Of a DNA stretch of 64,000 nucleotides, positions 46,101 through 58,445 are shown piece after piece. The position numbers and the translations under genes are program-made. Position 1 is the first letter of the stretch, and the number at the start of each line of letters is the position of its first letter. This DNA comes from Heterodera schachtii (taxonomy: Eukaryota > Nematoda > Chromadorea > Rhabditida > Heteroderidae), in NCBI GenBank assembly GCA_023374025.1, contig SIJG01000090.1:340770-404769 (forward strand), written 5' to 3'. The notes below the pieces were generated by a model, which saw nothing but the letters and a program-made list of their open reading frames with translations, was not told the DNA's origin and made no database searches.

Positions 46101-49100
46101 AATAATTTATTTGAGTTCCATATTGAATAACATTGAAATTTCACTTCCATTGATGAAAAATTAAAAGCAATAAAAGGCGAAAACGTCGACATTTTATGAG
46201 AATACAATCCTTTAATTTTTATTAAGTTAATTAAGTTAGGACAATTTACCAATACGAAATAATTTATAAATAAAAACAAATAAAAAGAATTTAAGACGAA
46301 GACTAAATGTAATTCATCGAAATATTATTAAATTTGTATTAACCACTAAATCCTTCTACAGACAAACCGTTGTTTCTAAACGTAAACAATACCGAGGATA
46401 ATGAATAACAAATTTTTTAATTTTAATCAAATTAAAGAAATAATAAACTCCTCAATATGAATTTTTACGGGGAGGAAGAAAGGATAATTTAAAAATTATA
46501 TTTAAAGTTTATACAAAAAGGATTAAAAAAATTAAACTTTAAAAATTCTTTTAATTTTATATTATTATATGTCGATATTTGACCGCCATTGGTTCAAAAA
46601 CTAAATTTGCAATTTATAAAAATGCATAACTTGACTCAAATTTAACCAGTTAGGATTCGAGTATAAATTAATTTTGGCTGAATTGCATTTTATAGAATTA
46701 AAAGATAGCCAAATTACGAATTTTTATAATTACAAATTTTGTTTTTGAATCAATTGGCGGTTTTACGAAATTCACTAGCACCCTTTTTAATTTGTACATA
46801 ATAGAAAAAAAAGTTTTATCACATTTTATTTTTATAGCTTTGTTTTTGCACGTATATTCATTGCATATGTCATTTTACAGTCAAGCTGGATGGGGTTTCA
46901 AGCTCATCTCAGAACTATAGTCGGTTCGAGCAGCAATTTTATTGAAATTTATTTTTTTAGTATTTTTTGATTTTTTATAAAATTCAAATGCATATAAAAC
47001 AAAAGTTTTTATAATTAAATTTGTTTTTATACAATAGCTTATACAGAAACATTTATTTTGATCCTAATGAATATATTAAACACCAATGTGCCTAATTTAG
47101 AGGAATGAAACAATAATTAACATAAAACAACATAAAATATAATATCATCCTAAGATTATATAAATAAATTATACGCATAAGTCATAGTTACATTTAGCTA
47201 AATGACTATATGTCAAATGAAAAAGTGTTAACAAAAAATTATTATAATCGAAAACTAATAACAAACAAAAAAATAAAATAAATAAAAACATTTAAATTTT
47301 TAAATCTAACTGATGGCGAATATTAATCGGCTAACGAACGTTAATTTCTATCCGAAAATTCGCAACCTCCGCATGAATGAATATTGCCGATTAATGAATA
47401 TAAGGGCAGTTATATTAAGAATATAACTAATGAACTTAATTAAACTTTCAAAACAAAGAACAAATTCTACTTCGTCGATATGGTTAGAAACAATTAAAAA
47501 GATAATCGACAATTAGAAAAAAATTGAAATGAATATATTAAAAGGGTTGAAATTGAAAACAAATTACTCTTAACTATTTAATGTATTTAAAATAAAAGTA
47601 TAAAAAATACATTAGCACTGATGTTTCTAATGCTCGCATTTCTCCTTACGTATTTCTGCCATTTAAATTTGAAATATCGAGTTGCCAAAACTTATAGAAA
47701 ATTAATTGTTGAAAATTTTCATTTATTTGTCAAAGTCAATTTTTTTTTTTGAAATAAACAAATAAAAAATTCTTCGTTGAGAAATTTTTAGTAATGATTT
47801 TGTTATATTTCAAATTCTTTAGCAAAGAGTTTAATATATAATTATTTGTTTCTGTTCAAGTATTTTTACTAATCAGATAGCTTAAATGTACAAATTAATG
47901 AAATTAAATTCATTATTCGCAAAATTACACCATCATAAAACTTTAAAAGCATATTGAGCCGAAATGAACTAATATTATAAGCGAAACAAAATATAAATAT
48001 TTCTAGCGCTTAAAATATAAAAATCAAACAGTAAATATTTTAATCTATCCAAAAAATTATTAAAACATAAAAATAATTAACTTAAACTATAAAACATTAA
48101 TAAAAATGTTTTAATGGGTTATAAGGAAATATTTTATAATATAAATATCAAATAGTTTTCATATAATAAATATTAATCACAGTGACGCCTATCAATATAT
48201 TATAGGGAATTAAAGAAAGTCATGAAAAAAGAAATACTCCTGCGCTCGCAAGATATCCGTATATTGAATATATATTGAATACAAAATAAATAATATTCAG
48301 CAAGATGAAAATAAATACATATATTTACCACCCATTTATAAAATGATTAAAGAAAAATACTTAATTATATTTGTATTCAAAATTAATTAAAAGATCATAT
48401 TTGGAGCATCCATATGAGAGGAGAATGAAAGAAATTGGATCCCAATGACAAAGCTTAAGAATTAATTAAATGAAAAATGAATTTAATTAATTTACATCAA
48501 ATTCAATTTCTAAATTTCATATTAAATAATAAATTAAGTTAGTATTTTTATAATAAAGATAATTCATTAAATATTCCAAGTAAATATTCTATATACATTA
48601 ATTTTATTGGCGAAAAATAACGAAAACTTATATAAAAAAAAGACTAAATTAAAAATTTTATATATTAAATGAACTGAAATTTTAATTAAACAACTACTTT
48701 TAAATACAACAAATACTCAAATCTCTATTAAATAAAAACTATGTTACATATATAATGACATCATTAATTTTAAAAAAATGATCATTTATAAAAAGCATAA
48801 TTCTGATTAAAACTACAAAATTTTTGCTTTAATTTTTTATAACATATTATAAATACTATAAATTTAAAATACATTTAATATAAATTATATACAATTAACA
48901 GCGTAATTTTTTGTATTAATGTATTATACTAAACTTACAATTTATATTTTGATTAAAATCAATTGCACAAAGGTGAAATTTATTTGTTTTCATGCGCATT
49001 ATATATTGGTTCTTTCTGGATAAATGCCACTTAATGCCAAATTTTTCCTGTTTTGGTTGTTATTTATCGTTGTAAATTTTGACTTATTTTATTTATTTAT

Positions 49101-52100
49101 TTCTTATTTATATCAAGTTTTTTTTTTATTAATTCTATTCAATGAGGGTCTCAGTTCTCGTAGGCTTTTCAAATAATTATTTAAATTTTCACATATTTAT
49201 TCGTACAAATTATTTTTTTAATTTTCCGTCTTTCGATGATACCTTTTTATATCCAACATTTATAGAGTGAATTTATTAAATTTCATTATGAATAATACAC
49301 TTTCAAAAATTAATATTTTTTAAATTGTTCACAACAGTTTGTTCCTGAAGTTTTAACAATCATAATATAGCTATATCTTTCTTTAGTTCTGTGATTTTAT
49401 ATCGTGATTAATGTTGAGAATAACCTTTGCAATAAGAAAAAATATTTTTAGCTTTTTTGATTAATAAAGGTAAATATTTTTGTGTTCTCAATTATTTATT
49501 TAATAATAATTTTTATTAAATAAATGTAAATATACAATAACAACCAATATGCATTGTGATCGATTTTATAATACTTTATAATGTTTTAATAATTAAAAAC
49601 TAGCAAAAACAATATTTTGAATTATTTATTTTCTTTTATATTATGATGTATTTTATTTTAAATGATTTTAATAACAGGTCGTCGAGTAACCATCAATTAG
49701 AGCTCACCATTTATACATTTTGCATATAACATTTTTTCTTTAAATTAAACAATCCTTAAATTTCAAGAATGCATTTTTCTTCTAACAAATAAATGTAATT
49801 TACAAAACGATCCGTGTTTTCTGTGAGTATTGGAGACGTGACCGCCGATTATCATTAAAAAATAGATTTTATCATATATTGTTGGTAAAATTAAGCATTT
49901 TATGATTAGCTTTTTTATTTGATTTATTATTTGTTTTTTATGTGAAAAAGTTTTAGATACATTGTTTTTGGCTTCCCTGCAAAATTCAACCAAGATAAGT
50001 CGGATTATTGTTCGACTTTAAATTGAAAATATATTTTTAAATAATATTCTATGTATTTATTTATTTATTTTGGTTATACCACAAATTATTTCTATCTCTG
50101 TTATTAGCTGGTTTTCTTTAGAAACTGGCCTGGTTTTTTCTTCAAATAATATTGGATATTTTGATAAATTAAAATTAAGACATTAGATCACTTAAATTTT
50201 ATTTTTAAGTTTTTTACAATCGAGTTGTTTGCTCCAAACATTTGATTTACTTGGATCGCTTATAATTCAGTTTTTAATAACGTTCTTATGTTTAAATTTA
50301 ATTTTGAAACATTAATACTTAGAAAGAAATAAAATAATTAAATAAAGCTCGGTTGTATATCGCTTATTTTTCTGTAACTATTATTTTTTATTACAATAAA
50401 TCTATATTTATTATTTATTTATTTATTTTTCTCTAGATAATAAATAATTTAGATCAAATTAAGCTATTACGTAAAAATCTTAGTTAATTTATTTAGATGT
50501 TACAATTAGTTCGCAAGCTTTATTATTCCAATTTTTTATATTTAATTGTTAAACAAAATGTTTAAAATCGATAGCTTTTTTGTTTGCAATACTTATAAAT
50601 TTTATTCATACAGTAAAGTTGGGTAATAAACTGTTTATTATTAAATATGCACTAATGTTTGTTTAATCCACTTGTCTAAACAAAAAAAGTTTTGTTAGTA
50701 TCGGATTGACCTACCGTATTATTAAATTGATTAAATATCAAAAAATAGGTTGTTTGTCTGTGCTTTTTTCTCACAATACCACCAGATTATGTTTCATTTT
50801 CAGTTTTAAAATTATATATTTATTTTATTTTAAGCTTCGGTCATATTTTAACAATTAAGAGAATTTAGATTTTGGATTAATCGTTTTAATTGTTTATTTA
50901 CCCATTTTCAGACAGGAAATTCGTGGTTTGTTTTTTTTAAATACTTTCAATTTGACAATATTTAATTTAATATTTTGCGCTTTATCTCGACATTCATGCG
51001 CATCAAAAATTTGTTTCTATTGGACGGAATCTGGTGAATTTAGCATTTCATTTTTGCAAACCTAAATAGAAAAAATAAAAAATGTTTATTAATTATTAAA
51101 AGAAATGAACATTGATTGACAATGCCAAAACCAAACAGTAAGGAGAAGCTGCAAAATCGTTCTTATTCGGTTTGTCTTTTCATTCGTTCAGCTTTATAAA
51201 AAATTTTTTTTGTAAATTATTTGAGAATTTTATGAAAGTTTTTTTTTATTGAAAATTGTTATTTCTATACTGATTTAATTTGAGTTCACATAAATTAACA
51301 AAAAGATATTTTGTTAAATTCAAATTATGAGTTATTATTTAAACTAAAATTTAATAAATATTTATTACGGGTTTTTTGTCGGTTATCTTCTGTCTAAAAA
51401 ATTGTTTCTTAATACCTAATTAAACAGTTTATTTCTTTTCTTTTCATTAAATTATAAAAATTTTCACCAAAAACAATTAAATTCTTTGTTATAATTAAAG
51501 AGTTTTTTATTTTCTATCATGGCTTTCTAGGTGGGACATCGTCAAAGTTTAAGGGTTAACAATTAAGTTTTTATTTATTTTGAGACTTTAGTACATTAAT
51601 ATAAATATTAAAAATATTTTTAATTTAATTTACTCTCAATAAAAATCTATAAATTATTTTTTATTGTTATAAATTTATAAAAAATTGTATTTAATTAATT
51701 GTCATTATTATAGCATTTTATATCTATTTTTTTGATCACAATAATAATTAATTGTCCAGTGCGGTGTTTACAAATCAAACATTTTTTCAAATTCTATTTT
51801 AACTTTTGTGCTTTAAAATTATATATATATATACATCAATTTATTTTTAAGTTCTTCATATTTACTCTTGATTTTTAAACAAAATATTAGAATTGCTTAT
51901 TTTCTGAACATTTAATGATTATTGTAAATATTCTGATTATTATTCTTTTTAAATTATCTTTTATTCATTCGATAGTATTTAAATATATTTATACCTTCTT
52001 TTATTAAATTTGCAAATGTGTATGTATTATCAAAGAAATTTTTTTCGCACTAAATTCATTTCCATCTCATGCACAGGGAATTTTGCTCGCTATAAGCTGC

Positions 52101-54560
52101 TCATTTAGAAGTGGTAATTGTCGTCAATACGCTTTCTTTTTTATTAATTTTAAATTTTTTATTTCAATTCCAAATAAGTCTTAATTTATAGTGGGTAATC
52201 TAAATAATAAAATAAAAGTTGAACACAAATTGTCAAAAAACTTTTTCCACAGTTTAGCTTAATCATTCCATTAAGGGACTTCAATAGATAATATTTCTTT
52301 TAGGTAAAATTGAATTTAATTAGTATTGTGTTTATGACATTATTGTGACGAATAAATATTTTATTTATTTATCTTTTATTAATGGATTTAAGTATAGTTC
52401 CTCATTTAATTAGCTTTTAAATTATTGAATATAAACAAGCTGACACTGTAATTTGAAATTTAGCCTAGTTTGCAATCATGCTGATCACCATGTGAATTGA
52501 CCATTAAATCACAAAGGAGATTCTCGTTATTTTATAACTCTTTTCAATTCTTTTTGTGTTTTTTATGAGGTATTTTTCATTAAGGAAATATAAAATTTGT
52601 CAATATTATTAAGCTATAATTATTTTAGTCTATTTCAAATCTATATATATAGTCGCGTTTGTATGATGTGCTTTTTTAACTATGTTTTTCGATTTAGCTT
52701 TTTATTTTATTGCATGATTTATAGGTTTTTTAGAATATTCAATTTTTTGATATTTAATTTAAATATAACGGTCTTTCTCATTCAATAAATTTTTGAAAAG
52801 AATTTAATTGTGAAATTGAATTATTGAATCTTTCAATAATGCAAAGTGTGACACGTAATTTTTAAAAGCAAAAATACTAGTTAAGAGAATAATAAATAAT
52901 TTTGAGATAATTTTTGAAAATTTATTTTTCATTTCTTAGAGGTATATTTTTAAATTTAGGGTCGATTCATAGGGGGTGGGGTATATTTTTTTAAAAAAAT
53001 TTAGGTCGATTCTTAAGGGCGTATTTTTGTTTTTATTGAGTTTATTTTGGGAAAGACACCAAAACAGTTGAAAAGTTTTTTTTAAATTTTTATTGCTAAA
53101 AATAAAAACAAGAAAATAATTGCTAATAACTTAAAATCTTATCCGTTATTATAACATTATATTTCAAATACTTTGTCAAGCTGATTAAATTTCAGAGGAA
53201 ATTTGTGATTAATTTTGTCCAGAACTAAAATTTTAAAAATTTTGTGTAAAAATTTTATTCATCTGAAAACCCGAACATGAACTCGAACAAATAATTTTAA
53301 ATCATTTACTAGCAGAAATGGCATAAAATTCTCTTGAATCAACGGCTCAAAAATTATACAAATCTTTGCCCTGATTTTATTTATCTTCTAATTCAAATAT
53401 ACTGTCCTTGAATCCTTTGAAGGACGAAGAAATATGCTTATTAAAATATCTGTCTAATAAAAATCATAAATATAACTTCAATTCATAATAATTTCATCTC
53501 GAGAAATGCTAAAATAAAAATAAAATATATAAATGAAATTTTTGCTCTCTCAATTATATATACTATAAATTTATAAAAAATATTTTCCATATGAATATTA
53601 TCAAAGTTAAATGAAAATTTGGTTAAAAATAGTGCCTTGCACTCGTTCCAAAAATTGAAGTTAGGGTTACATAGAATTAATAAAAAGAATTATTATAAAA
53701 TTATTTAATTTATCAATTAAAGAATAAAACACACCAATTTATGCAAGTGCTTCATTGAAAAATTTTGGTTACATTCGGACGCGATGTAATCAAAACCAGT
53801 TAAACGCTGCATGAAAACCCTGTTATAAAGACCTAATTAATTAATAATTGTTGAGAAAGAAAAATATTCTCATAATCGAATATCTAAGAATACAACAAAA
53901 AAAAAAAATTAATCTATGCTGCGAGTTTGGCATGTCGAAACGACAGTAATCGATAGTTATCAATTTCTTATCGATGAATAATTTTAATTGCATTAACAAT
54001 TAATATAAGAACTTACATTGAAAAATTAATGTATGAAAAAATAAAGCAAAATATATAAATTAAAAAAAAATTAAAAAAAATTCAATAAAATGCAAAATAA
54101 AAATACAATTCAGACAAAGATTATTTGTTTCCTTTAACTAAAGATATAGGTTTTAATAAAACGATTTGTAAAAAAAATTGTCTATCATACTAGTAAAGTA
54201 TAAAATTAATTTCTATAATTGCAATATTTTAATAAATTATATTAATATTATTAAGATAATAAAACTAAAATATGAGTACGAAATGTTTGTCCATCATAAT
54301 GCACAATATTTTGTAATGAAGAAAATAAGAAAAAATCAAAATATTTTCATAATGGAACTATGAAATACATCAATTAATCTTGGTAGTCAATAAAAAAATA
54401 TCGGTCACCACGATATAAATTAGTTAGTTTTATATACAAAAATATTAATATAAACAATTTAATTTTTTAATATATTATTTTCACGTTTGTTCAGATACGA
54501 ATTTATTATTTTTTTTTTTGTTAATTCAAGGCAAAAAAATTTTATTCAAAAAAATAATAA
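43166..54560. other. Long AT-rich desert
   Basis: There are 11 kb with no supported gene. Two exceptions are a GC hairpin plus TCTCGGTTTCTCG word array at 45202-45340 ending in CACAGCCCTA (probably the right end of a word-array element), and a few degenerate 37-bp-type units at 52925-53030. The remaining open frames are short and driven by composition. Confidence 0.55.
45202..45340. repeat. GC hairpin copy and TCTCGG word array
   Basis: CCCCGGCGTTGCCTGTCGAC followed by GCCGCC is a diverged hairpin copy. It runs into TCTCGGGTC, GGGTCTCGGTTC and TTTCTCGTTTCCCGG words and stops at ACACAGCCCTAA, which matches the CAGGGCTG-type ends. Confidence 0.55.
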
Positions 54561-54596
54561 AGAATAATTTTGCCTGAAAAATATAATATACTTAAA

Positions 54597-55056
54597 ATGA
54601 AATTTTGTCTATTAGCAATTTTATTTTTAATCACTTTAATTAATCAAAACGGAACAGAAAAGAAAAAGATGGACCAAAAGTCATTTGGCGAAATATTTGG
54701 AGAAAGATGGGTAGAAAAAGAAGAAGAAAATTTGGAAAGAAAAAATCGAAATTTTGCAAAAATTTATAAAATAAAAAATGAATATAAAGAAAAAAGAAAA
54801 TATTCAAGAAAAGGACGGAAACAAAATTATGCCGAAATTTCGAAGAAAAAAATTGGTAGTTGAAAGATGGAAAAAACAATTAGGAATTAACTGCAAAGAA
54901 ATAACGAAGGATGAGAAAATTGAAAAAATGAAAATTTATTGGGAAATAAAAACGGAAAATCCAAAAATAAGTGACAAAAAAATTGTAAAAACGTTGAAAA
55001 TTAGTAAAAACAGCATTTTAAGATGGAAAAAACAATTTGTAGAAGAATTATTCTAG
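54597..55056 (+). pseudogene. Secreted lysine-rich protein with helix-turn-helix repeats, frameshifted
   Basis: From the ATG at 54597 the frame starts with a clear signal peptide (MKFCLLAILFLITLINQNG). It continues into a Lys/Glu-rich region with SFGEIFGERW, RNFAKIYKIKNEYKEKRK and NYAEISKKKIGS before a stop at 54861. One frame over, without a gap, 54835-55056 encodes VERWKKQLGINCKEITKDE, then KIYWEIKTENPKISDKKIVK and TLKISKNSILRWKKQF. That has the form of two helix-turn-helix (homeodomain-like) repeats of about 50 residues. The first repeat is split by the frame change at an A7 run (about 54845-54851). The sequence is either a pseudogene, a sequencing error at the homopolymer, or an intron I cannot see. 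A signal peptide joined to a DNA-binding-like repeat is unusual and recalls secreted effector families, but this is inference. Confidence 0.5.
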
Positions 55057-55600
55057 ACCCTTTTGACATTCCTTTTGATTATTTATTTTAAATTAAATTA
55101 TATTTATGCATGTTGCCAATTTTATGTCTTTTATTTTTGTTTTGCTTTTTTATTTGGTCACAATTTTACAACTTTTTGATCTTCGATTTTATCTCTTCTG
55201 TTTTAAAAATGATTTTATATTTCGTCTTCTCTTTTCGTCGGCAATAAAATTATAAAATCCCCCCTCGGATCTTTTGGATTGAATTTGAGTCTTGGTTTAA
55301 TTGTGTTTAGTCTGTTTTATATGAATTTATAATTTATATAATCAGGAGTAATTATAATTTTATTTGAATTTATAATTTATATAATCAGCAATTTTGTTGT
55401 TGTCGTCTAAATTTAATTTAATTAATAAGTATACCTTTTTTATTTTTTTTATTTTTCATTTACGAACTTTCTTAAACAAAGTGATTTATTAGTTAGATTC
55501 CTAAGATTTCAAAAGAAAACTGATTTTGAATTACGTCCATACATAAATGGAGGGAGCACTTTGATTTTCACTGGCCAACACATCACAAATTGGTTTGAGG
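55057..55600. other. AT-rich spacer
   Basis: Nothing identifiable except a near-direct repeat of GAATTTATAATTTATATAAT (about 55323 and 55367). Confidence 0.45.
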
Positions 55601-55901
55601 TTTTTAGGGTCGCTGATCACGTATCTGATATTCATTTTGACCAATTTCAAATCCCGGACCCAAATTCCAGCAAAAAGTCGAAAATTTAAAATTTTCGAAA
55701 TTCTTATTTTTGTTCCTAAATTGATTTAAATAAGCTAATTGAGTCAAAAACCATTGCAACATTAAAAAATGGTCATTGTTTACAGGTACGAACATAAAAG
55801 TTAATTTTTTAAATTTGAATTTTCGACTTTTTGTTCGAATTCGGGTTCGAGATTCGAATTTCATCAGAATAAATGTTAGATTCGTAATCAGCGACTAAAA
55901 A
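55601..55901. mobile_element. Inverted-repeat element (about 300 bp)
   Basis: TTTTTAGGGTCGCTGATCAC at the left is mirrored by GTAATCAGCGACTAAAAA at the right. Weaker pairing continues into ATCTGATATTCATTTTGA / TCAGAATAAATGTTAGAT. No target duplication is certain, and no gene is inside. Confidence 0.65.
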
Positions 55902-57080
55902 CTCCGTTAATGTGTTTTCACCACTTTTTAGAACAGAAAAAAACGCAAATCCAACTGAAATATGAAAAAAATTGAGCAAATTAAAAATTGAAATGTTAAA
56001 AATTTCCTTACAGTCTACCATATTTTCTCTTTTTATCCCCCGTCTCCATTAATCCCGCGGTCTACAATTATCCCCCCTTTCTAAGGGGGTTGAAAAATAA
56101 TCAACATCATTTTTTCAAAAAACAATAGTAAAAAATTCTAACAAATGAGAATTCATCGTCATCTCCCACTCCATCCAGCTCTACATCATCATCAAATAGG
56201 CAGTCAAAATTCATTCTAATTATATTGCATATTTCAACAACAAAAAAAGAAAATGACAAAGTTATTTCGGAGATTAAAATAAAACTAATTAATTCATGCG
56301 GTGTTATGAGGTTAGTCAAAAGCCTTCAAAATGGGCGTTAAATCTTCAGGCGGTGATTGGAATTTACATTAATTATTCATTAAGTAATTTTTTAAATAAA
56401 TATATGCTTAAATAATTAAACGTATAATTTATTTTTTATTATTAAATGTCTCTCTTAAAATTAATATAAAACTCTTTTTTTCTATTAATTACATTTATAT
56501 TTGGAATTTTTCTCCTGAAAGTTGAAGGTATTTAAAAAAAAATTTTTATTTTTTTTTCAAAGTGATCGTTTGGCGCCAAAAATGAGTCACAATTTTTGAT
56601 GTTACCATTACATCATGCTGGGTCGTCGTTTCTGAAAAACCGCCAATGAAATTTTAATTTGGTATAAGTGTAAGACTGATAAAAACACATTAATAATTCT
56701 TAGTAAAATAATCAAAAATGCTCGACTAATCTTTGACTAATTTCCGAAGCATTCAAATTTTATTTAATATTTTAGAAAAGATTAAGTATTTTTACTTCAA
56801 AGACCGACAATCTTTTATTATTGTTCACAAAAAAAAATAATTTATGAACCATAGTATTTAAATACTAACAAAAGTAAAGTCAAATAAGGTACGAAGTCAC
56901 AAAGATAATATTTATTTTTTATATAATCTTAATTCTTGTTATTGTTTTATGTTTAATCTATTTATTGTTTATGTTTTAAAATAAACAAAAAAAATTTTTA
57001 TACTTCTTTGTATTATTTACTCGTTTTTCAATGAATGAATATTATATAAAAACATTTTCAAAAAGTCAATAAGAAATGAC
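55902..57080. other. AT-rich region, no gene supported
   Basis: A minus-strand open frame at 56107-56319 contains an acidic stretch (DDDVELDGVGDDDEF) but has no other support. The rest is AT-rich noise. Confidence 0.4.
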
Positions 57081-57084
57081 TTGG

Positions 57085-57460
57085 AAAAATTTTTAGAAAA
57101 TACACCCCCTAAGAATTGAAAAATTTTCAGAAAATACACTCCTAAAAATTAAAAATTTTCTTAAAAATTGATCGCCAAATTTCATCTTTTTTTTCCTTTA
57201 AAAAATTTTTGATTTTAAAATTTGTTTCTTTTGGAAAAACATTATAAAACATTAATAATCTTTAAAAATGACCAAAATTAAGTTATTTGGTTAAGTTTTA
57301 CGTGTTTTGCTCACTAAAAACCTTAGAAAAATTTTTTAAATGCCTTTTTTCATGCCTTTTTCGGGATTTTCGTGCCTTTTCATGCCTTTTTTCAATTTTT
57401 TGGTGCCTATTATAGTGCCTTTTTCGGGATTTTTGGTGCCTTTTTTTGCGGTCTCTAATT
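57085..57460 (-). repeat. Inverted relative of the 41.5-41.8 kb repeat
   Basis: AAGTTTTACGTGTTTTGCTC, TTTTTAGAAAATACACCCCC and GCCTTTTTCGGGATTTT words correspond in reverse to 41515-41770 (GAGCAAAACACGTAAAACTT, GGCACGAAAAAATTTT). Only two diverged 37-bp-type units are present here. Confidence 0.6.
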
Positions 57461-57716
57461 ATTAAATACATTTTAGCTATTATCTTTTTATTTATTTATT
57501 TATTGAGCAAACCGCAAGGCAAATATACTTGATCAATACTTTTTTTTAGCAAATTCACCATACATTAAAAAGGGGGGGGGGGGGGGGTCGGTCAAAATTT
57601 TTGCGAAGGGGGGTCGGCCGCCGATTTTTTTTTGATGACCTTTTTTTTTTTTTGCTTTTCAAAAACCGTTTTTTTTTCGGCGCGGTTTTTCCAAAAAACT
57701 TTCGGGAACAGGGGGG

Positions 57717-57743
57717 CCGGCGGTGCCGATAGGCGCCGCCGGG
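57717..57743 (+). repeat. GC-rich hairpin repeat copy
   Basis: It reads CCGGCGGTGCCGATAGGCGC followed by CGCCGG, with TTAACAGATTTTCACC downstream. It is close to consensus. Confidence 0.7.
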
Positions 57744-57850
57744 GAAAATTTTGAAGTTTTGGGTGTGCTTTGTTAACAGATTTTCACCAAAAAAGGGCCA
57801 ATTTTTGTGATTTTAAACCAATTTTTTAAGAAAAATTGGGATTTTGGGGT

Positions 57851-57877
57851 CCGGCGGTGCCGCTAGGCGCCGCCGGG
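57851..57877 (+). repeat. GC-rich hairpin repeat copy
   Basis: It reads CCGGCGGTGCCGCTAGGCGC followed by CGCCGGG, 134 bp after the previous copy. Confidence 0.7.
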
Positions 57878-58078
57878 TAAAATTTTTTGGATTTTTAATG
57901 AATTTGTTAAGAAAATTTTCAAATTTGCGACCCCCCCCCCCTCGCTGCGGACCCCGTCCCCCACCTCTTTTACACCGGCCCCCCCTTCGCTGCGAACCCC
58001 CCCCCCCCCCCCCCCCTCGCTGGCCCTCTTTGCGAGCGAGGGGGGGGGGGGTCGACCCCCCCCCCCCCCTAAAAAATG

Positions 58079-58445
58079 TATGAAATTCACCCATTTTTCT
58101 ATGGACATAACTTCATCGAACATCGATGTCACGCCAATTTGTAATATTTTTTTTGCGCCAAACTTGGCCTATTTTTGGGTCGAATATTAGCCACTTGTAC
58201 ATTTTCCCACATGCTGATCACTTGGACAATTTTCTTCGTCTCATTTCGCCAACTATTTTCTCCGATTTCGCCCGGTTGGATTCAATCCAATCTTATGTCA
58301 TATTCCCCGACAAACTTACCGATGATGGGCAAACTGAAACTACTGGCCAAGTGTTGTCCAAATGGATGCACATTCTGACCACCGACCGACGACCGAAGAG
58401 ATTGCGTTGCTTAAATGGTTCTTGGTCTGCATCAGCAGGCAGAAA
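58079..58445 (+). pseudogene. F-box-like family fragment, copy D (duplicate of C)
   Basis: It begins abruptly inside the second family exon with FTHFSMDITSS and DVTPI. It then shifts frame in an expanded T run and continues with LRQTWPIFGSNISHL, SPTIFSDFARLDS, GQVLSKWMHI and KRLRCLN. Similarity to copy C (29635-29990) is very high at the DNA level. It stops near 58445, where the donor region should be. The 5' half and the last exon are absent. The left border touches the G/C homopolymer cluster. Confidence 0.75.

Larger units (their letters stand above)
57568..58072. repeat. G/C homopolymer cluster with two GC hairpin copies
   Basis: A run of about 17 G at 57572 is followed by two hairpin repeats, at 57717-57743 and 57851-57877. 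Then come runs of C and G separated by TCGCTGCGGAC and TCGCTGCGAAC (57930-58072). Proline/glycine-rich open frames here are artefacts of the runs. G-quadruplex formation and assembly error are both likely. Confidence 0.8.

Noticed and set aside
56107..56319. Acidic 70-codon minus-strand frame
   Set aside because: Only a short acidic stretch (GAT/CAT repeats) stands out, with no start, splice or domain support.
57813..58132. Glycine- and proline-rich proteins
   Set aside because: They are translations of G and C homopolymers.
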